Positions 27,286-36,662 are shown, numbered from the stretch's first letter. The stretch: DNA of 64,000 bases from Funiculus sociatus GB2-C1 (GCF_039962115.1 NZ_JAMPKJ010000003.1:62001-126000); one strand, 5' to 3'. Made by a program: numbers and translations. Notes: generated from the letters alone by a model not told the origin.

Positions 27286-29235
27286 ATGCATGATTGGCAC
27301 TATTTCTTTCACCACTCTCACAATCTAGAAGAAGGCACTTACCGCATCTTTGAGCCGCAGTGGAAAGCAGAGATTCTGCACTGGTTTGGTCGAGAGGATG
27401 TGGCAAAGGAGCAAAAAGAAGAGTTTATCAAGGCTCTGGTAGATTTTGACGATAGATGCGGAGATTTTTATCGGTATCGCGCATATTTCCTAGCAGCAGA
27501 TGCGATCGCTCACTTCAAGGAGTGTAGCTTGGGTGATGCGATTGTCGGACAGTTGCTCAAATGGAGCTATGTCTATTTCAACCAGGACAAACAAGACTGG
27601 AAAAAATTTCCCGATCGGCTGGCTGAAGCAGCAAGAAAAACACTGGAAACGACGGACAGAGAACGGGTAATTGCTGCCTTTGTCCAGCTATTGCATACCA
27701 CTGAGAGTCGGCTTACTCTCCGACACGCGGCTGTTCGATTGGGGAGACTCGATCCGGGGAATAAAACTGCGATCGCTGCCTTAAGGCTGCTGATTCAGGT
27801 GACACACAATGAATCGATGCTGTTGAAGGTCATTCTTAACCTGAGCGAAATCGATCCAGGCAATCCCATCTTAATCCCGGCTCTAGTTAAACTGACTCAG
27901 ACTACTCCAGCCCAAGTGCAGATACTTCGAGATGCGGCTGAGGGAATAGGGGAAGTTGGTGCAGGTAATGAAATGGCGATCGCTGCCTTGATCCAGCTGA
28001 TGCAGATCGCAGAAGATCGGTTTATTCCTAAAGAACAGCGTCGCCATTATGATGAAGTCATTCATGTGTATGCAGCGAGGAATTTAGGGAAAATAGGCGC
28101 AGGCAATGAAACCGCGATCGCTGCTTTGATCCAGCTGATGCAGAAAACGCAGTTTTGTCCAGACAGTATTTCCTCAAGTCAATTTTACATCTATTGGGAA
28201 GTGGTTGAGGCTTTGGGAAAAATTGCCATTGGTAATCAAACTGCCATTGCTACTCTATCCCAGATACTAGAAACTACTCAGGATGTAGCGATCCGTTGTA
28301 GTGCTGCCGCCAATTTATTGAAGATCGATCCAGGTAATGCAGATGCGATCGCTACTCTATCCCAGATACTAGAAACTACTGAGAATGAAACTATTCGTTC
28401 GAGAGCAGCTGACAGTCTAGTACGAACTGGCGATCGCCATCAACTCGCTCTCGATGCTCTATTTGAATTAGTTCAAACCTCTCCAAAGGATTACCCTCCT
28501 CTGCGAGCAGTCGATAGCTTGGAAAGCATTGACCCCAGTCATCAACTCGCGATTAATGCCTTGGTTCATCTAATTCAAAATCAGCCTAATTCTTGGCTTT
28601 GGAAAGCTATTGATTGCTTAGGACGAATTGGTGGAGGAAATGAAGATGTGATCGCTGCCTTAATTCATTTAATCCAGACTACTCAGGATGAATCTAATAT
28701 CAGGACTGCGGCTGAAAGCTTAGGGCGAATTGACCCAGGTAATAAAATAGCGAGCGCTGCCTTAATTCATTTAATCCAGACTACTCAGGATGAATCTGAT
28801 ATCTGGGCTGCGGCTGAAAGCTTAGGGCGAATTGATCCAGGTAATAAAATAGCGATCGCTACCTTACTTAAACTCGTTCAAACTTCTGAGGAAGCTTATT
28901 GGCGTAGGCAAGCAGCTTGTAGTTTAGGGGAAATTCATGCAAGCGATGAAACGGCAGTTGCGACCCTCATCCAGTTCATTCAAACGGTTCAGGATGAGAA
29001 TGAAGATGAATACTTCCTCCCGCGTCTAGCTGACAGCCTCCGGCGTCTAGCTGACAGCTTCAAGAGAATTTCCCAAACCAGCCAATTAATGCAAGTTGTT
29101 ACAGCCTTAAAGGATTATCTAGACGAACAGGTTTTAAAAAACTGTTTTTATCGCTTTGAAGCTTGCGATCGCATCATTTGGCATTGTAGCCAAAATCTGA
29201 CTTATCCAGATTTCTACAAAGCTTGGCACAATTAA
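27286..29235 (+). CDS. HEAT-repeat protein
   Basis: A 649-residue all-helical scaffold. The N-terminal 120 residues (MHDWHYFFHHSHNLEEGTYR onward) form a separate domain often found in cyanobacterial HEAT proteins. About twelve HEAT units of 33-40 residues follow, with the consensus A-ESLGRIDPGN-x-AIAALI-LIQTTQDE. Two units (from 28654 and from 28756) are almost identical at DNA level over 102 bp, a recent duplication. There is no signal or membrane segment. It probably mediates protein-protein contacts; the partner is unknown. The start is ATG behind GGTAGGAGGCA. Confidence 0.85.
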   Translation: MHDWHYFFHHSHNLEEGTYRIFEPQWKAEILHWFGREDVAKEQKEEFIKALVDFDDRCGDFYRYRAYFLAADAIAHFKECSLGDAIVGQLLKWSYVYFNQDKQDWKKFPDRLAEAARKTLETTDRERVIAAFVQLLHTTESRLTLRHAAVRLGRLDPGNKTAIAALRLLIQVTHNESMLLKVILNLSEIDPGNPILIPALVKLTQTTPAQVQILRDAAEGIGEVGAGNEMAIAALIQLMQIAEDRFIPKEQRRHYDEVIHVYAARNLGKIGAGNETAIAALIQLMQKTQFCPDSISSSQFYIYWEVVEALGKIAIGNQTAIATLSQILETTQDVAIRCSAAANLLKIDPGNADAIATLSQILETTENETIRSRAADSLVRTGDRHQLALDALFELVQTSPKDYPPLRAVDSLESIDPSHQLAINALVHLIQNQPNSWLWKAIDCLGRIGGGNEDVIAALIHLIQTTQDESNIRTAAESLGRIDPGNKIASAALIHLIQTTQDESDIWAAAESLGRIDPGNKIAIATLLKLVQTSEEAYWRRQAACSLGEIHASDETAVATLIQFIQTVQDENEDEYFLPRLADSLRRLADSFKRISQTSQLMQVVTALKDYLDEQVLKNCFYRFEACDRIIWHCSQNLTYPDFYKAWHN

Positions 29236-29310
29236 CCCAAACTTGCCCGATCGCGCTCACCCAATTTATAACTCAGGGCGACCCTTGTGGTCGCCTCTAC
29301 AAACTCAAAA

Positions 29311-30192
29311 CTACAGAGATCCGGCAATCATCCCGGCGAGTACAATAAAGCCAATCCAAACATTTTGGCGGAAAGTTTCCCCGTAAACAGGTTTGGGGAC
29401 ATCTTTTTGGCTAATTCGGGCATATTGCCAAATCCAGGCTAAAGTAGCAACAGCCAAGGCTAACCAAAAACTCAGATGTAGTTGCATCTCGATTCCTAGC
29501 CATTCTAGTAAGATTGCGGTGCCAACAAAGAAAACGCCCACAGCTTCGGCGGCGTATTTACCAAAGAACAAAGCACTGGAGTTAATGCCAATTCTGCGAT
29601 CGTCTTCCTTGTCGCTCATGGCGTAAACTGTGTCAAATCCTAGTGTCCAAAGTACCGTCGCCCCCCATAAAATCCAGGTGGGTTCTTCTAGCTTGGCCGT
29701 TAGAGCAGTCCAACTGATCAGAACGCCAAAACCCCAGGCGATAGAAAGTACCAGCTGTGGCACCGGGAAGACGCGCTTGGCCAGGGGGTAGCATACGATA
29801 ACCGGAACTGCGGCGACGCACAGCCAGAAAGTTAGCGGGTTAAGGTAAAAGGCGAGAACAGCAGCGCAACTCATCGCTATCAAGGCGACGACGATACCAG
29901 TTGTTACTGACAAGGCACGAGAAGCGAGGGGACGCGATCGCGTTCTTTCCACAAGTGGATCGATATCCCGATCCCACAAATCGTTAATAACGCATCCAGC
30001 AGCACTTGTAGCAAGAGTACCCAACACGACCACGCCAACCAACGGTAGCGGTGGTGTTCCCCCTGCTGCCAAAAATACAGCCCAAAGGGCAGGAATCATC
30101 AAAATTAATCGTCCTTCCGGCTTATCCCACCTCAAAAGCCGGATGATAGTCAGCCATATTGGTTCAGATTGGGGTTCTTGTTGAGTCAGCAT
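29311..30192 (-). CDS. ubiA: UbiA-family prenyltransferase (4-hydroxybenzoate solanesyltransferase)
   Basis: A 293-residue integral membrane enzyme that attaches a long polyprenyl chain to 4-hydroxybenzoate, the entry step of plastoquinone synthesis in cyanobacteria. Both Asp-rich motifs are present: NDLWDRDIDPLVERTRSRP (about residue 68) and YAMSDKEDDRRIGINS (about 189). Around eight or nine hydrophobic helices surround them. The length and N-terminus (WLTIIRLLRWDKPEG) match the family. It is divergent from ppx across a 205-bp spacer. Confidence 0.92.
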   Translation of the reverse strand: MLTQQEPQSEPIWLTIIRLLRWDKPEGRLILMIPALWAVFLAAGGTPPLPLVGVVVLGTLATSAAGCVINDLWDRDIDPLVERTRSRPLASRALSVTTGIVVALIAMSCAAVLAFYLNPLTFWLCVAAVPVIVCYPLAKRVFPVPQLVLSIAWGFGVLISWTALTAKLEEPTWILWGATVLWTLGFDTVYAMSDKEDDRRIGINSSALFFGKYAAEAVGVFFVGTAILLEWLGIEMQLHLSFWLALAVATLAWIWQYARISQKDVPKPVYGETFRQNVWIGFIVLAGMIAGSL

Positions 30193-30397
30193 GATCTATG
30201 AAATTTTTAATCCTTAAGTTTGAATCCCTAATAGGGATTTTAAAGCTGACTTTGCCAAACCCCGGATAAATTCTACAAAGAATCATCAATTTGCTAATAA
30301 TTCCTATAGATATATGCGATTAATCGTGTCTTTATCCCCTATAGAATATGCTTATTCATCAAGTCTCGGCTGGGTTTAGAACCCTAGATACGTTGCG

Positions 30398-32053
30398 ATG
30401 GTTAATTCATTTATCGCCACCAAAGATAATTCTGTGAATATTCCCTTTCCTAAGATGAATCAAGATCGGATTCTTGCTGCTATTGACTTGGGTACAAATT
30501 CCCTACACATGGTGGTAGTGCGAATTCAACCTAGTCTGCCTGCTTTTAGTATTATTGCCAGAGAAAAAGATACGGTGCGACTGGGCGATCGCGATCAAAA
30601 GACGGGCGATCTGACGCCGGAAGCGATGGATCGGGCGATCGCTGCTTTACGCCGCTTCCAGGGAGTTGCTAAAAGTTTGAACGCCGAACATACTATCGCT
30701 GTTGCAACTAGCGCAGTGCGCGAAGCCCCCAACGGTCGAGACTTTCTCAAACACGTAGAATCAGAGTTAGGCTTATTTGTAAACCTAATCTCTGGTCAAG
30801 AGGAAGCCCGACGAATTTACTTGGGCGTACTTTCGGGGATGGAATTCAACAACCAGCCCCACATTATTATTGACATTGGTGGCGGTTCCACTGAGTTAAT
30901 TTTAGGGGATAGTCACGACGCGCGAAGTCTCAGCAGCACCAAAGTCGGTGCGGTGCGCCTTACAAGAGAACTTGTCAGCACCGACCCGATCAGCAATGCC
31001 GAATTTTATTACCTGCAAGCTTACGTGCGGGGACAGCTAGAACGACCCGTGGAAGAGTTGCAGGCTTACTTGCAGCCGGGGGAATTACTGCGTTTAGTGG
31101 GAACAGCTGGCACTATAGAGACTTTAGCAACAATGCAGGCGCGAGAACAGATGGGAATGGTGCCAACGCCCCTAACTGGCTACCAGTTGAGTCTCAAATA
31201 CCTGCGGGATTTAGTTAATCGTCTGCGAAAGATGAACAACGCCGAACGCGCCGCAGTTCCCGGAATGAGCGATCGCCGCTCAGAAATCATTGTTGCAGGT
31301 GCAATAATTTTACAAGAAGCGATGACGCTGCTGGGCCAAGAAACGCTTACGGTTTGCGAACGAAGTCTTCGGGAAGGTGTCATTGTAGACTGGATGCTTA
31401 CCCACGGTTTAATTGAAGACAAACTGCGCTACCAAAGTTCAGTGCGTCAACGCAGCGTCATCAAAATTGCCCAAAAATATCAAGTCAATTTAGAATACTC
31501 TCAGCGAGTAGCAGAATTTGCCCTCAGTTTATTTGACCAAACCAAGGAACATCTCCACAACTGGGGTCTAGAAGAAAGGGAACTGCTTTGGTCTGCCGCA
31601 ATTTTACACAACTGCGGACACCATGTGAGTCATTCTTCTCACCACAAACACTCCTATTACTTAATTCGTAACGGCGACCTTTTAGGCTATACAGAAGCTG
31701 AAATTGAAGTCATCGCCAACATCGCCCGCTATCACCGCAAAAATCCTCCCAAGAAAAAGCACGAAAACTATCAAAATCTCCCCAGCAAAAAGCATCGCCA
31801 GATAGTGACTCAACTCAGTGCATTGCTGAGACTAGCAGTTGCTCTTGACCGCAGACAAATTGGTGCTATTGAGCGGTTGCAGTGTGAATATCGCCCGGAA
31901 CGAGAACTACACTTGCAGCTTTTTCCAACTCATTTAGAGGATGACTGTGCTTTGGAACTCTGGAGTTTAGATTACAAAAAAGACGTGTTTGAAGGGGAGT
32001 TTAATGTTAAATTAGTAGCTACTTTAGAGCCTGCTGCTGTTGTGGCGGTCTAG
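30398..32053 (+). CDS. ppx: Exopolyphosphatase / Ppx-GppA family phosphatase
   Basis: A 551-residue enzyme that removes terminal phosphates from polyphosphate, or hydrolyses pppGpp. The actin/Hsp70-like ATPase fold shows AAIDLGTNSLHMVV (about residue 27), AVATSAVREAPNG (about 101), IIDIGGGSTELIL (about 156) and GTAGTIETLA (about 236). The C-terminal third is an HD-type domain with LHNCGHHVSHSSHHKHSYY (about 403). The most likely start is ATG 30455 (MNQDRILAAID), with the upstream 19 codons as an optional extension. A strong hairpin terminator follows. Confidence 0.92.
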   Translation: MVNSFIATKDNSVNIPFPKMNQDRILAAIDLGTNSLHMVVVRIQPSLPAFSIIAREKDTVRLGDRDQKTGDLTPEAMDRAIAALRRFQGVAKSLNAEHTIAVATSAVREAPNGRDFLKHVESELGLFVNLISGQEEARRIYLGVLSGMEFNNQPHIIIDIGGGSTELILGDSHDARSLSSTKVGAVRLTRELVSTDPISNAEFYYLQAYVRGQLERPVEELQAYLQPGELLRLVGTAGTIETLATMQAREQMGMVPTPLTGYQLSLKYLRDLVNRLRKMNNAERAAVPGMSDRRSEIIVAGAIILQEAMTLLGQETLTVCERSLREGVIVDWMLTHGLIEDKLRYQSSVRQRSVIKIAQKYQVNLEYSQRVAEFALSLFDQTKEHLHNWGLEERELLWSAAILHNCGHHVSHSSHHKHSYYLIRNGDLLGYTEAEIEVIANIARYHRKNPPKKKHENYQNLPSKKHRQIVTQLSALLRLAVALDRRQIGAIERLQCEYRPERELHLQLFPTHLEDDCALELWSLDYKKDVFEGEFNVKLVATLEPAAVVAV

Positions 32054-32083
32054 GCTTGTTGCGAATTTAATGTAAGCATTTTT

Positions 32084-32118
32084 CAAAAACCAGTTTTATA
32101 AAATAAAACTGGTTTTTG
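32084..32118 (+). terminator. Terminator after ppx
   Basis: CAAAAACCAGTTTTAT (32084-32099) pairs perfectly with ATAAAACTGGTTTTTG (32103-32118), a 16-bp stem with a three-base loop. Confidence 0.8.
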
Positions 32119-32187
32119 AGTTGTTACGATAATAAAAAAGAGGTAAATTTCTCATTAATAATGTCAAGTAAAGTTACATCCTCCACA

Positions 32188-32401
32188 TTATGAACTTCTT
32201 AACATCCATCGGGGGGTTTTATTCTGCCAGTATTCTTCCGCAGAAGGTAAAATTTCCCGTGCTATTTGCTGCTAGCAAGGGCTAACTTGGCTGAATATAT
32301 CCGGTCTGTCATAAAATCAGAGATATCTTTTCGTCTAAGGCATCCCAATTAGCCCCAAAGTAGATGAGAAATTTCATCGCTTCAGCAACTTTTCTTAAAA
32401 A
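32188..32401 (-). pseudogene. Decayed barstar-family gene (tentative)
   Basis: On the minus strand, a frame from about 32401 reads FLRKVAEAMKFLIYFGANWD and continues ALDEKISLIL before a stop at 32309. YFGANWDALDE is the characteristic core of barstar-type ribonuclease inhibitors. A second, shifted frame (about 32267-32188) reads IAREILPSAEEYWQNK and TPRWMLRSS, resembling the C-terminal part (a Trp-containing helix and a last strand). Frameshift and stops make it dead. The assignment rests on motif memory alone. Confidence 0.4.
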
Positions 32402-32430
32402 GGTTTCTTCACTTTAAATTTTTTGACCCC

Positions 32431-32556
32431 ATAAGCTATAGCGCAAGGAGTGAGGCGAAATCCTTAGGCGTTAGCAATAAGGACGGGTTACTTGCCCTCG
32501 AGCACGGCAATATAAGAATTTGTCGTACCTAAACTAATCTCAACTAATTTTGCCAT
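32431..32556 (-). pseudogene. Remnant of a dnaK (Hsp70) N-terminus
   Basis: The minus-strand frame from ATG 32556 reads MAKLVEISLGTTNSYIAVLE then GK and a stop. In the same frame it goes on with PVLIANA, another stop, and GFRLTPCAIAY. This is the phosphate-1 loop of Hsp70 (I-x-LGTTNS) and the following N-terminal strands (KPxVIANAEGxRxTPSxVAY). Only about 42 codons survive, with two stops. No other Hsp70 part is nearby. Confidence 0.7.
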
Positions 32557-32661
32557 GATGCTCAACTCCGTCTAAGGGTGGGACAAGCTTATCAGTAGCT
32601 AAAAAGATAGTGGCTTCGGTTATGCGCTTGAGTCAGTTTTGATTCCTGTACTCTTAAATTA

Positions 32662-32955
32662 TTAATTCCCGCGTAAATTTTGGTAACGATAGAAGGCGTA
32701 GGTGTCGAACATCGCGCCCACAATGCTGAAGGTGAAGCCGATGGTCAAAATGCCCTCTAGAGGACAACCGTTGCCGAAGACAGCGAGGAATTGCAAAATC
32801 TGTGTCTGGGTGAACTGGGCGATCGCTTCGACTAAAGGAATGTAACTTAGTAGAGACAAACTTGCCAACACCCCCCCAAAAAGGAGTATAGGGGCGGCAA
32901 AGCTAAGAAGACTCGCCAGAATCAGGGAACGGAAGAAGTTAGGCAAAATGCTCAT
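32662..32955 (-). CDS. Small membrane protein, hypothetical
   Basis: A 97-residue protein with two or three hydrophobic helices (about residues 10-38, 50-60 and 68-85) and a short polar C-terminus (YRYQNLRGN). The pattern resembles a small cyanobacterial inner-membrane protein of unknown role. It is transcribed away from the MlaE-type permease gene; the spacer of about 230 bp between them contains heptamer repeats. Confidence 0.6.
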   Translation of the reverse strand: MSILPNFFRSLILASLLSFAAPILLFGGVLASLSLLSYIPLVEAIAQFTQTQILQFLAVFGNGCPLEGILTIGFTFSIVGAMFDTYAFYRYQNLRGN

Positions 32956-33118
32956 AAGGACGTTACTGCGAAGGAACTGACCGAGAAGGCTTAAGGGAAC
33001 AGTGCTTGTTTATCTCTATATACAATAGGTGCGATCGCTCAATCTGCACCGATATGTCAGAAATCTTAAATAAACCTTAAAAATCTTGGTTAAAGTCCGT
33101 AAATGTATCTCATAATTT

Positions 33119-33165
33119 CTGGGGATTGGGGGCTGGGGATTAGGGATTGGGGAATTGGGGCTTTT
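33119..33165. repeat. Short heptamer repeat block
   Basis: GGGGATT, GGGGGCT and GGGGATTAGGGATT units form a short degenerate STRR block just upstream of the permease gene. Confidence 0.7.
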
Positions 33166-33186
33166 TGCCTTTTTACTTTTGCGTAA

Positions 33187-34047
33187 GTGCTTTTTTCGGT
33201 GGTGCATCAGTTATGCTTTACGCAGTGGTTGAAGCGAGCATTAGCATCATTGAGCGAGACTACGCAAACGAACAGCTTAGGGGTGTGGGGTCAGCGGTTG
33301 CTGGCGGCGATTTTCCTGGGGGGACAGGTGATAGTTCACCTACTGACTCGGAAAATCCATCGGCGCAACACCCTCGACCAAATGGCAGCAGTTGGCCCTG
33401 AATCTTTGCTAATTGCGCTGATAACTGCCGCTTTTGTCGGCATGGTGTTTACAATTCAGGTGGCAAGAGAGTTTATTAATCTGGGTGCTGGAAGGGCTGT
33501 GGGAGGCGTATTGGCGCTTTCTTTGACCCGCGAACTTGCACCCGTACTGACTGCGGTGGTTTTGGCTGGGCGAGTTGGATCAGCCTTCGCTGCGGAAATT
33601 GGCACTATGCGGGTCACCGAACAAATCGACGCGCTATATATGCTAAAAACTGACCCGATAGATTACCTGGTGATTCCCCGCGCGATTGCATGCTGCTTGA
33701 TGCTGCCAGTTTTAACAGTTCTTTCTATCATCACCGGGATGGCTGGGGGAATGCTGGTTGCCACAAATTTATACCATCTTTCCGAAACCGTATTTCTAGA
33801 TTCTGCCCGGAATTTCCTTCAAGTCTGGGATTTGTGTAGTGCGGCGATTAAAGCATTTTGTTTCGGGGGGCTAATTGCCACAATCGGTTGCAGTTGGGGC
33901 TTAACCACCACCGGAGGAGCAAAAGGCGTTGGTCAATCTACCACAACCGCTGTTGTCACAGCTTTACTTGCCATCTTTATTTCTAACTTTTTCTTGACTT
34001 GGGTGATGTTTCAGGGAACTGGCAGTGCCGTACTCCGGGGGGCCTGA
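33187..34047 (+). CDS. MlaE/Ycf63-type ABC transporter permease
   Basis: A 286-residue permease subunit of an MCE-type lipid transporter, the bacterial counterpart of chloroplast TGD1. It has a helical hairpin with QMAAVGPESL (about residue 65), five or six membrane helices and the family core ALSLTRELAPVLTAVVLAGR (about 110), followed by GSAFAAEIGTM. Translation probably starts at GTG 33187; an in-frame internal start further along is possible. Together with an ATPase and an MCE substrate-binding protein, not present in this window, it moves lipids between membranes. The DUF3119 gene follows by 56 bp. Confidence 0.88.
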   Translation: MLFSVVHQLCFTQWLKRALASLSETTQTNSLGVWGQRLLAAIFLGGQVIVHLLTRKIHRRNTLDQMAAVGPESLLIALITAAFVGMVFTIQVAREFINLGAGRAVGGVLALSLTRELAPVLTAVVLAGRVGSAFAAEIGTMRVTEQIDALYMLKTDPIDYLVIPRAIACCLMLPVLTVLSIITGMAGGMLVATNLYHLSETVFLDSARNFLQVWDLCSAAIKAFCFGGLIATIGCSWGLTTTGGAKGVGQSTTTAVVTALLAIFISNFFLTWVMFQGTGSAVLRGA

Positions 34048-34103
34048 GGTTAAGAACCTTTAAAATAAAAAATAGAGTGACGATTTTTTACAAAACGGGG
34101 TTT

Positions 34104-34502
34104 ATGCCTGTGACTACTGCTGCGTCTTCTTCTTTACCGTCACAAACTATTGAACTGTCACCTAGTTACACACTACCTTTGGGATTGTTAGTAGTTGCGG
34201 TTCCATTATTGCTCTTTTCACCTTGGCTGGCAAGCGTGATCGCTATTTTCGGGTTGTTCCTGCTGTTTCAGGCGGCAACAATCCGCTTGCAATTCACCCC
34301 AACAGCATTAGATGTTTATCGCTCTGATAAAATGATTCGGCGCTTTCCTTACCAGGAATGGCAAAATTGGAAGATTTTTTGGACACCAGTGCCAATTCTG
34401 TTTTACTTCAAAGAAGTTAACAGTATCCACTTTTTGCCGATGTTGTTCGATCCCAAGATGCTAAGGACTTGCCTGGAAGAACGCTGTCCCATTAGGAATT
34501 AG
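34104..34502 (+). CDS. DUF3119-family protein
   Basis: A 132-residue protein conserved in cyanobacteria and plastids. It has two adjoining membrane segments (about residues 25-57, SYTLPLGLLVVAVPLLLF onward) and a soluble C-terminal part with FPYQEWQNWKIFW and FYFKEVNSIHFLPM. The start at 34104 is chosen because the upstream frame only repeats the end of the permease gene in another phase. The function is unknown; its steady neighbours in cyanobacteria are the DUF3086 gene and lipid genes. Confidence 0.85.
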   Translation: MPVTTAASSSLPSQTIELSPSYTLPLGLLVVAVPLLLFSPWLASVIAIFGLFLLFQAATIRLQFTPTALDVYRSDKMIRRFPYQEWQNWKIFWTPVPILFYFKEVNSIHFLPMLFDPKMLRTCLEERCPIRN

Positions 34503-34662
34503 TTATTAGTTATTGGTGCTGGTAACTAGAAACTAATGACTATTTACTAAAGGCTAATGAATTTAGTCATTAGTCTTTGGCGCTGCCAATTAGGGACTAA
34601 TGACTAAAAACTAACCAGTAGAAGCTAAAAACTAAGGATTACCGACTACGGACTACGGACTA
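34503..34662. repeat. Degenerate ACTAATGAC repeats
   Basis: The spacer is made of imperfect copies of TTAGTTATT, ACTAATGACT and TTAGTCATTAGTC. They can pair with one another (for example ACTAATGACTA with TAGTCATTAGT). This is a common non-coding cyanobacterial repeat pattern. Confidence 0.55.
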
Positions 34663-35907
34663 ATGAATTCAGACGAAATCCATACCCAAGAAGATCAAGA
34701 GCCAACTGTTGAGACATTGGATAATTTAGACTCGGAAACAGGAACGGTTGTTGAAGTACCCGAAGAGGACAATGTAGAATTACAAACGGCAACTATTGTT
34801 GAAGCATCCGATGACAATTTAGAGGAGCAAACAGAGGAACAAACGGTAATTGTTGTTGAAGTATCCGGCGAGAATTTAGAGCCGGAAATGGCAACCGTTG
34901 CGCCCACAACCTCCGATGTCGAGAACTCTATAGCAGAGTTAGAGCAACGAGTAGCCGATCTACAACGCCAAGAACAGTTTTTAATACAGGAAATTGCCGC
35001 TCAAAAAGCTGCTCACAATAAAATGCTGCAAGAGCAGGTAGTACAAACTCAAACGGTAATGAATCGCTTAATGCAAGAGTCTTTAGGCGAACTGGAGCAA
35101 CGCAAACAAACCCTACAAATTGCCGTGGAACAACTGGAACGACGGCGCGATCGCATCCGGGAGGAAATGCGAAGAACTTTTGCTGGCACTTCTCAAGAAC
35201 TAGCGATTAGAGTGCAAGGCTTTAAAGATTATCTCGTCGGTAGCTTACAGGATTTAGTGCTGGCGGCTGAAGAATTGCAATTACAGAAAGAATCGGAAAC
35301 GCCAAAGCCAGTTGTTGAAGAGTCAAAAGCGGCCGCTGCACCGCCGACAAATCCTAAATTTACGGAACAGGGTTTTCAATCGACATCGAAACAAATTCGC
35401 AGTATTTTAGACCAGTATCGGACGCGACCAGACTATTATGGCCCTCCGTGGCAATTGCGCCGAACTTTTGAACCAGTTCATGCGGAACGAGTTGCTAACT
35501 GGTTTTTCACTCAGGGGGGACGAGGCGCACTGCGGACGATGGGAAGCCGCTTGCAAAATATTCTGGTCGCCTCGGCGGTGACTTCTGTGCTAAATACGCT
35601 GTATGGCGATCGCGTCCGCGCTTTAATTCTTGCTAACTCTCCCGAACGCCTGGGAGAATGGCGGCGGGGTTTGCAGGACTGTCTGGGCATTTCCCGCGCT
35701 GATTTTGGCCCAGAGCGAGGGATTGTTCTATTTGAGGCGGCAGAAGCCCTAGTACAAAAGGCAGATCGACTGGTTAAGGAACGGCAGATGCCTTTGATTA
35801 TCATTGATGAGACAGAAGACTTGATCAATCTGTCGCTGCTGCAATTTCCTCTGTGGTTAGCTTTTGCGCCCGATCCTCAACAGATGTCCCCTGATATGAG
35901 ATATTAA
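34663..35907 (+). CDS. DUF3086-family protein
   Basis: A 414-residue protein. The first 85 residues are acidic and low in complexity, with repeats of V-V-E-V-S-D-D/E. Residues about 90-205 form a long coiled coil (ELEQRVADLQRQEQFLIQEI onward). The conserved globular DUF3086 domain fills about 230-410, with DYYGPPWQLRRTFEPVHAER and a C-terminal LPLIIIDETED. The function is unknown. The family is restricted to cyanobacteria, and the gene is usually next to plsY as here. Confidence 0.88.
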   Translation: MNSDEIHTQEDQEPTVETLDNLDSETGTVVEVPEEDNVELQTATIVEASDDNLEEQTEEQTVIVVEVSGENLEPEMATVAPTTSDVENSIAELEQRVADLQRQEQFLIQEIAAQKAAHNKMLQEQVVQTQTVMNRLMQESLGELEQRKQTLQIAVEQLERRRDRIREEMRRTFAGTSQELAIRVQGFKDYLVGSLQDLVLAAEELQLQKESETPKPVVEESKAAAAPPTNPKFTEQGFQSTSKQIRSILDQYRTRPDYYGPPWQLRRTFEPVHAERVANWFFTQGGRGALRTMGSRLQNILVASAVTSVLNTLYGDRVRALILANSPERLGEWRRGLQDCLGISRADFGPERGIVLFEAAEALVQKADRLVKERQMPLIIIDETEDLINLSLLQFPLWLAFAPDPQQMSPDMRY

Positions 35908-35939
35908 CAATCGAGCTACAGGTAAGAGGCACGCTTGCG

Positions 35940-36587
35940 ATGATGCTACAGTACGCTGTCAGTGGAGGATTGTTAATAGCAGCCTATCTACTAGGCTCGC
36001 TTCCTACGGGTTATTTGGCGGGACGCTGGCTTAAAGGGATTGATATTCGAGAACAGGGATCGGGTTCGACTGGTGCTACCAATGTGCTGAGGACTTTGGG
36101 GAAAGGCCCAGCAGCGATGGTGTTACTGATTGATATGTTAAAGGGGATAGGCGCGATCGCTCTGGTTTACGCCTTGTATACCTTTGCTCCCACGCCTCTT
36201 TTACCTGCCACCTGGCAACCTTGGCTAGTCGCTGGCACCGCCTTAGGCGCACTCTTGGGTCACAGCAAATCTATCTGGCTTTCCTTCAGGGGTGGAAAAT
36301 CAGTTGCCACTAGCATTGGCGTTTTATTAGCCATGTCGGTGCCAGTAGCATTAGGAACTGTGGCGGTATTTGGCGTATTTCTCGCCTTCTCCCGAATAGT
36401 TTCCCTCAGTTCCATTGCCGGAGCGATCGCAGTTACTCTGCTGATGATTCTCCTGAAACAGCCCTTACCCTACCTGCTATTTGCGATCGCTGGCGGGATC
36501 TACGTTATCTGGCTACACAGGGGCAACATTGAACGCCTACTTGCCGGAACCGAACCTCAATTAGGGCAAAAGTTACAGCAAGAGTAG
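35940..36587 (+). CDS. plsY: Glycerol-3-phosphate acyltransferase PlsY
   Basis: A 215-residue membrane enzyme that transfers acyl groups from acyl-phosphate to glycerol-3-phosphate, the first step of phospholipid synthesis. The motifs are GSLPTGYLAGR (about residue 19), GSTGATNVLRTLGK (about 42), GHSKSIWLSFRGGKSVATS (about 107) and a C-terminal LHRGNIERLLAGTE. About five hydrophobic helices are present. It is only 32 bp after the DUF3086 gene and probably belongs to the same transcript. Confidence 0.95.
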   Translation: MMLQYAVSGGLLIAAYLLGSLPTGYLAGRWLKGIDIREQGSGSTGATNVLRTLGKGPAAMVLLIDMLKGIGAIALVYALYTFAPTPLLPATWQPWLVAGTALGALLGHSKSIWLSFRGGKSVATSIGVLLAMSVPVALGTVAVFGVFLAFSRIVSLSSIAGAIAVTLLMILLKQPLPYLLFAIAGGIYVIWLHRGNIERLLAGTEPQLGQKLQQE

Positions 36588-36662
36588 GAATTGCTAATTT
36601 GAGGAAGCCACAGCCATCAATACATCTCGGTTAATGTTGTGATGCAAATTTAATCCCCCCAA

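Larger units (their letters stand above)
32119..32661. other. Spacer with the two gene relics above
   Basis: Between ppx and the small membrane-protein gene nothing intact is seen. The dnaK-like and barstar-like relics fill most of it. The remaining bases show no repeat, promoter or RNA that I can name. Confidence 0.5.
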
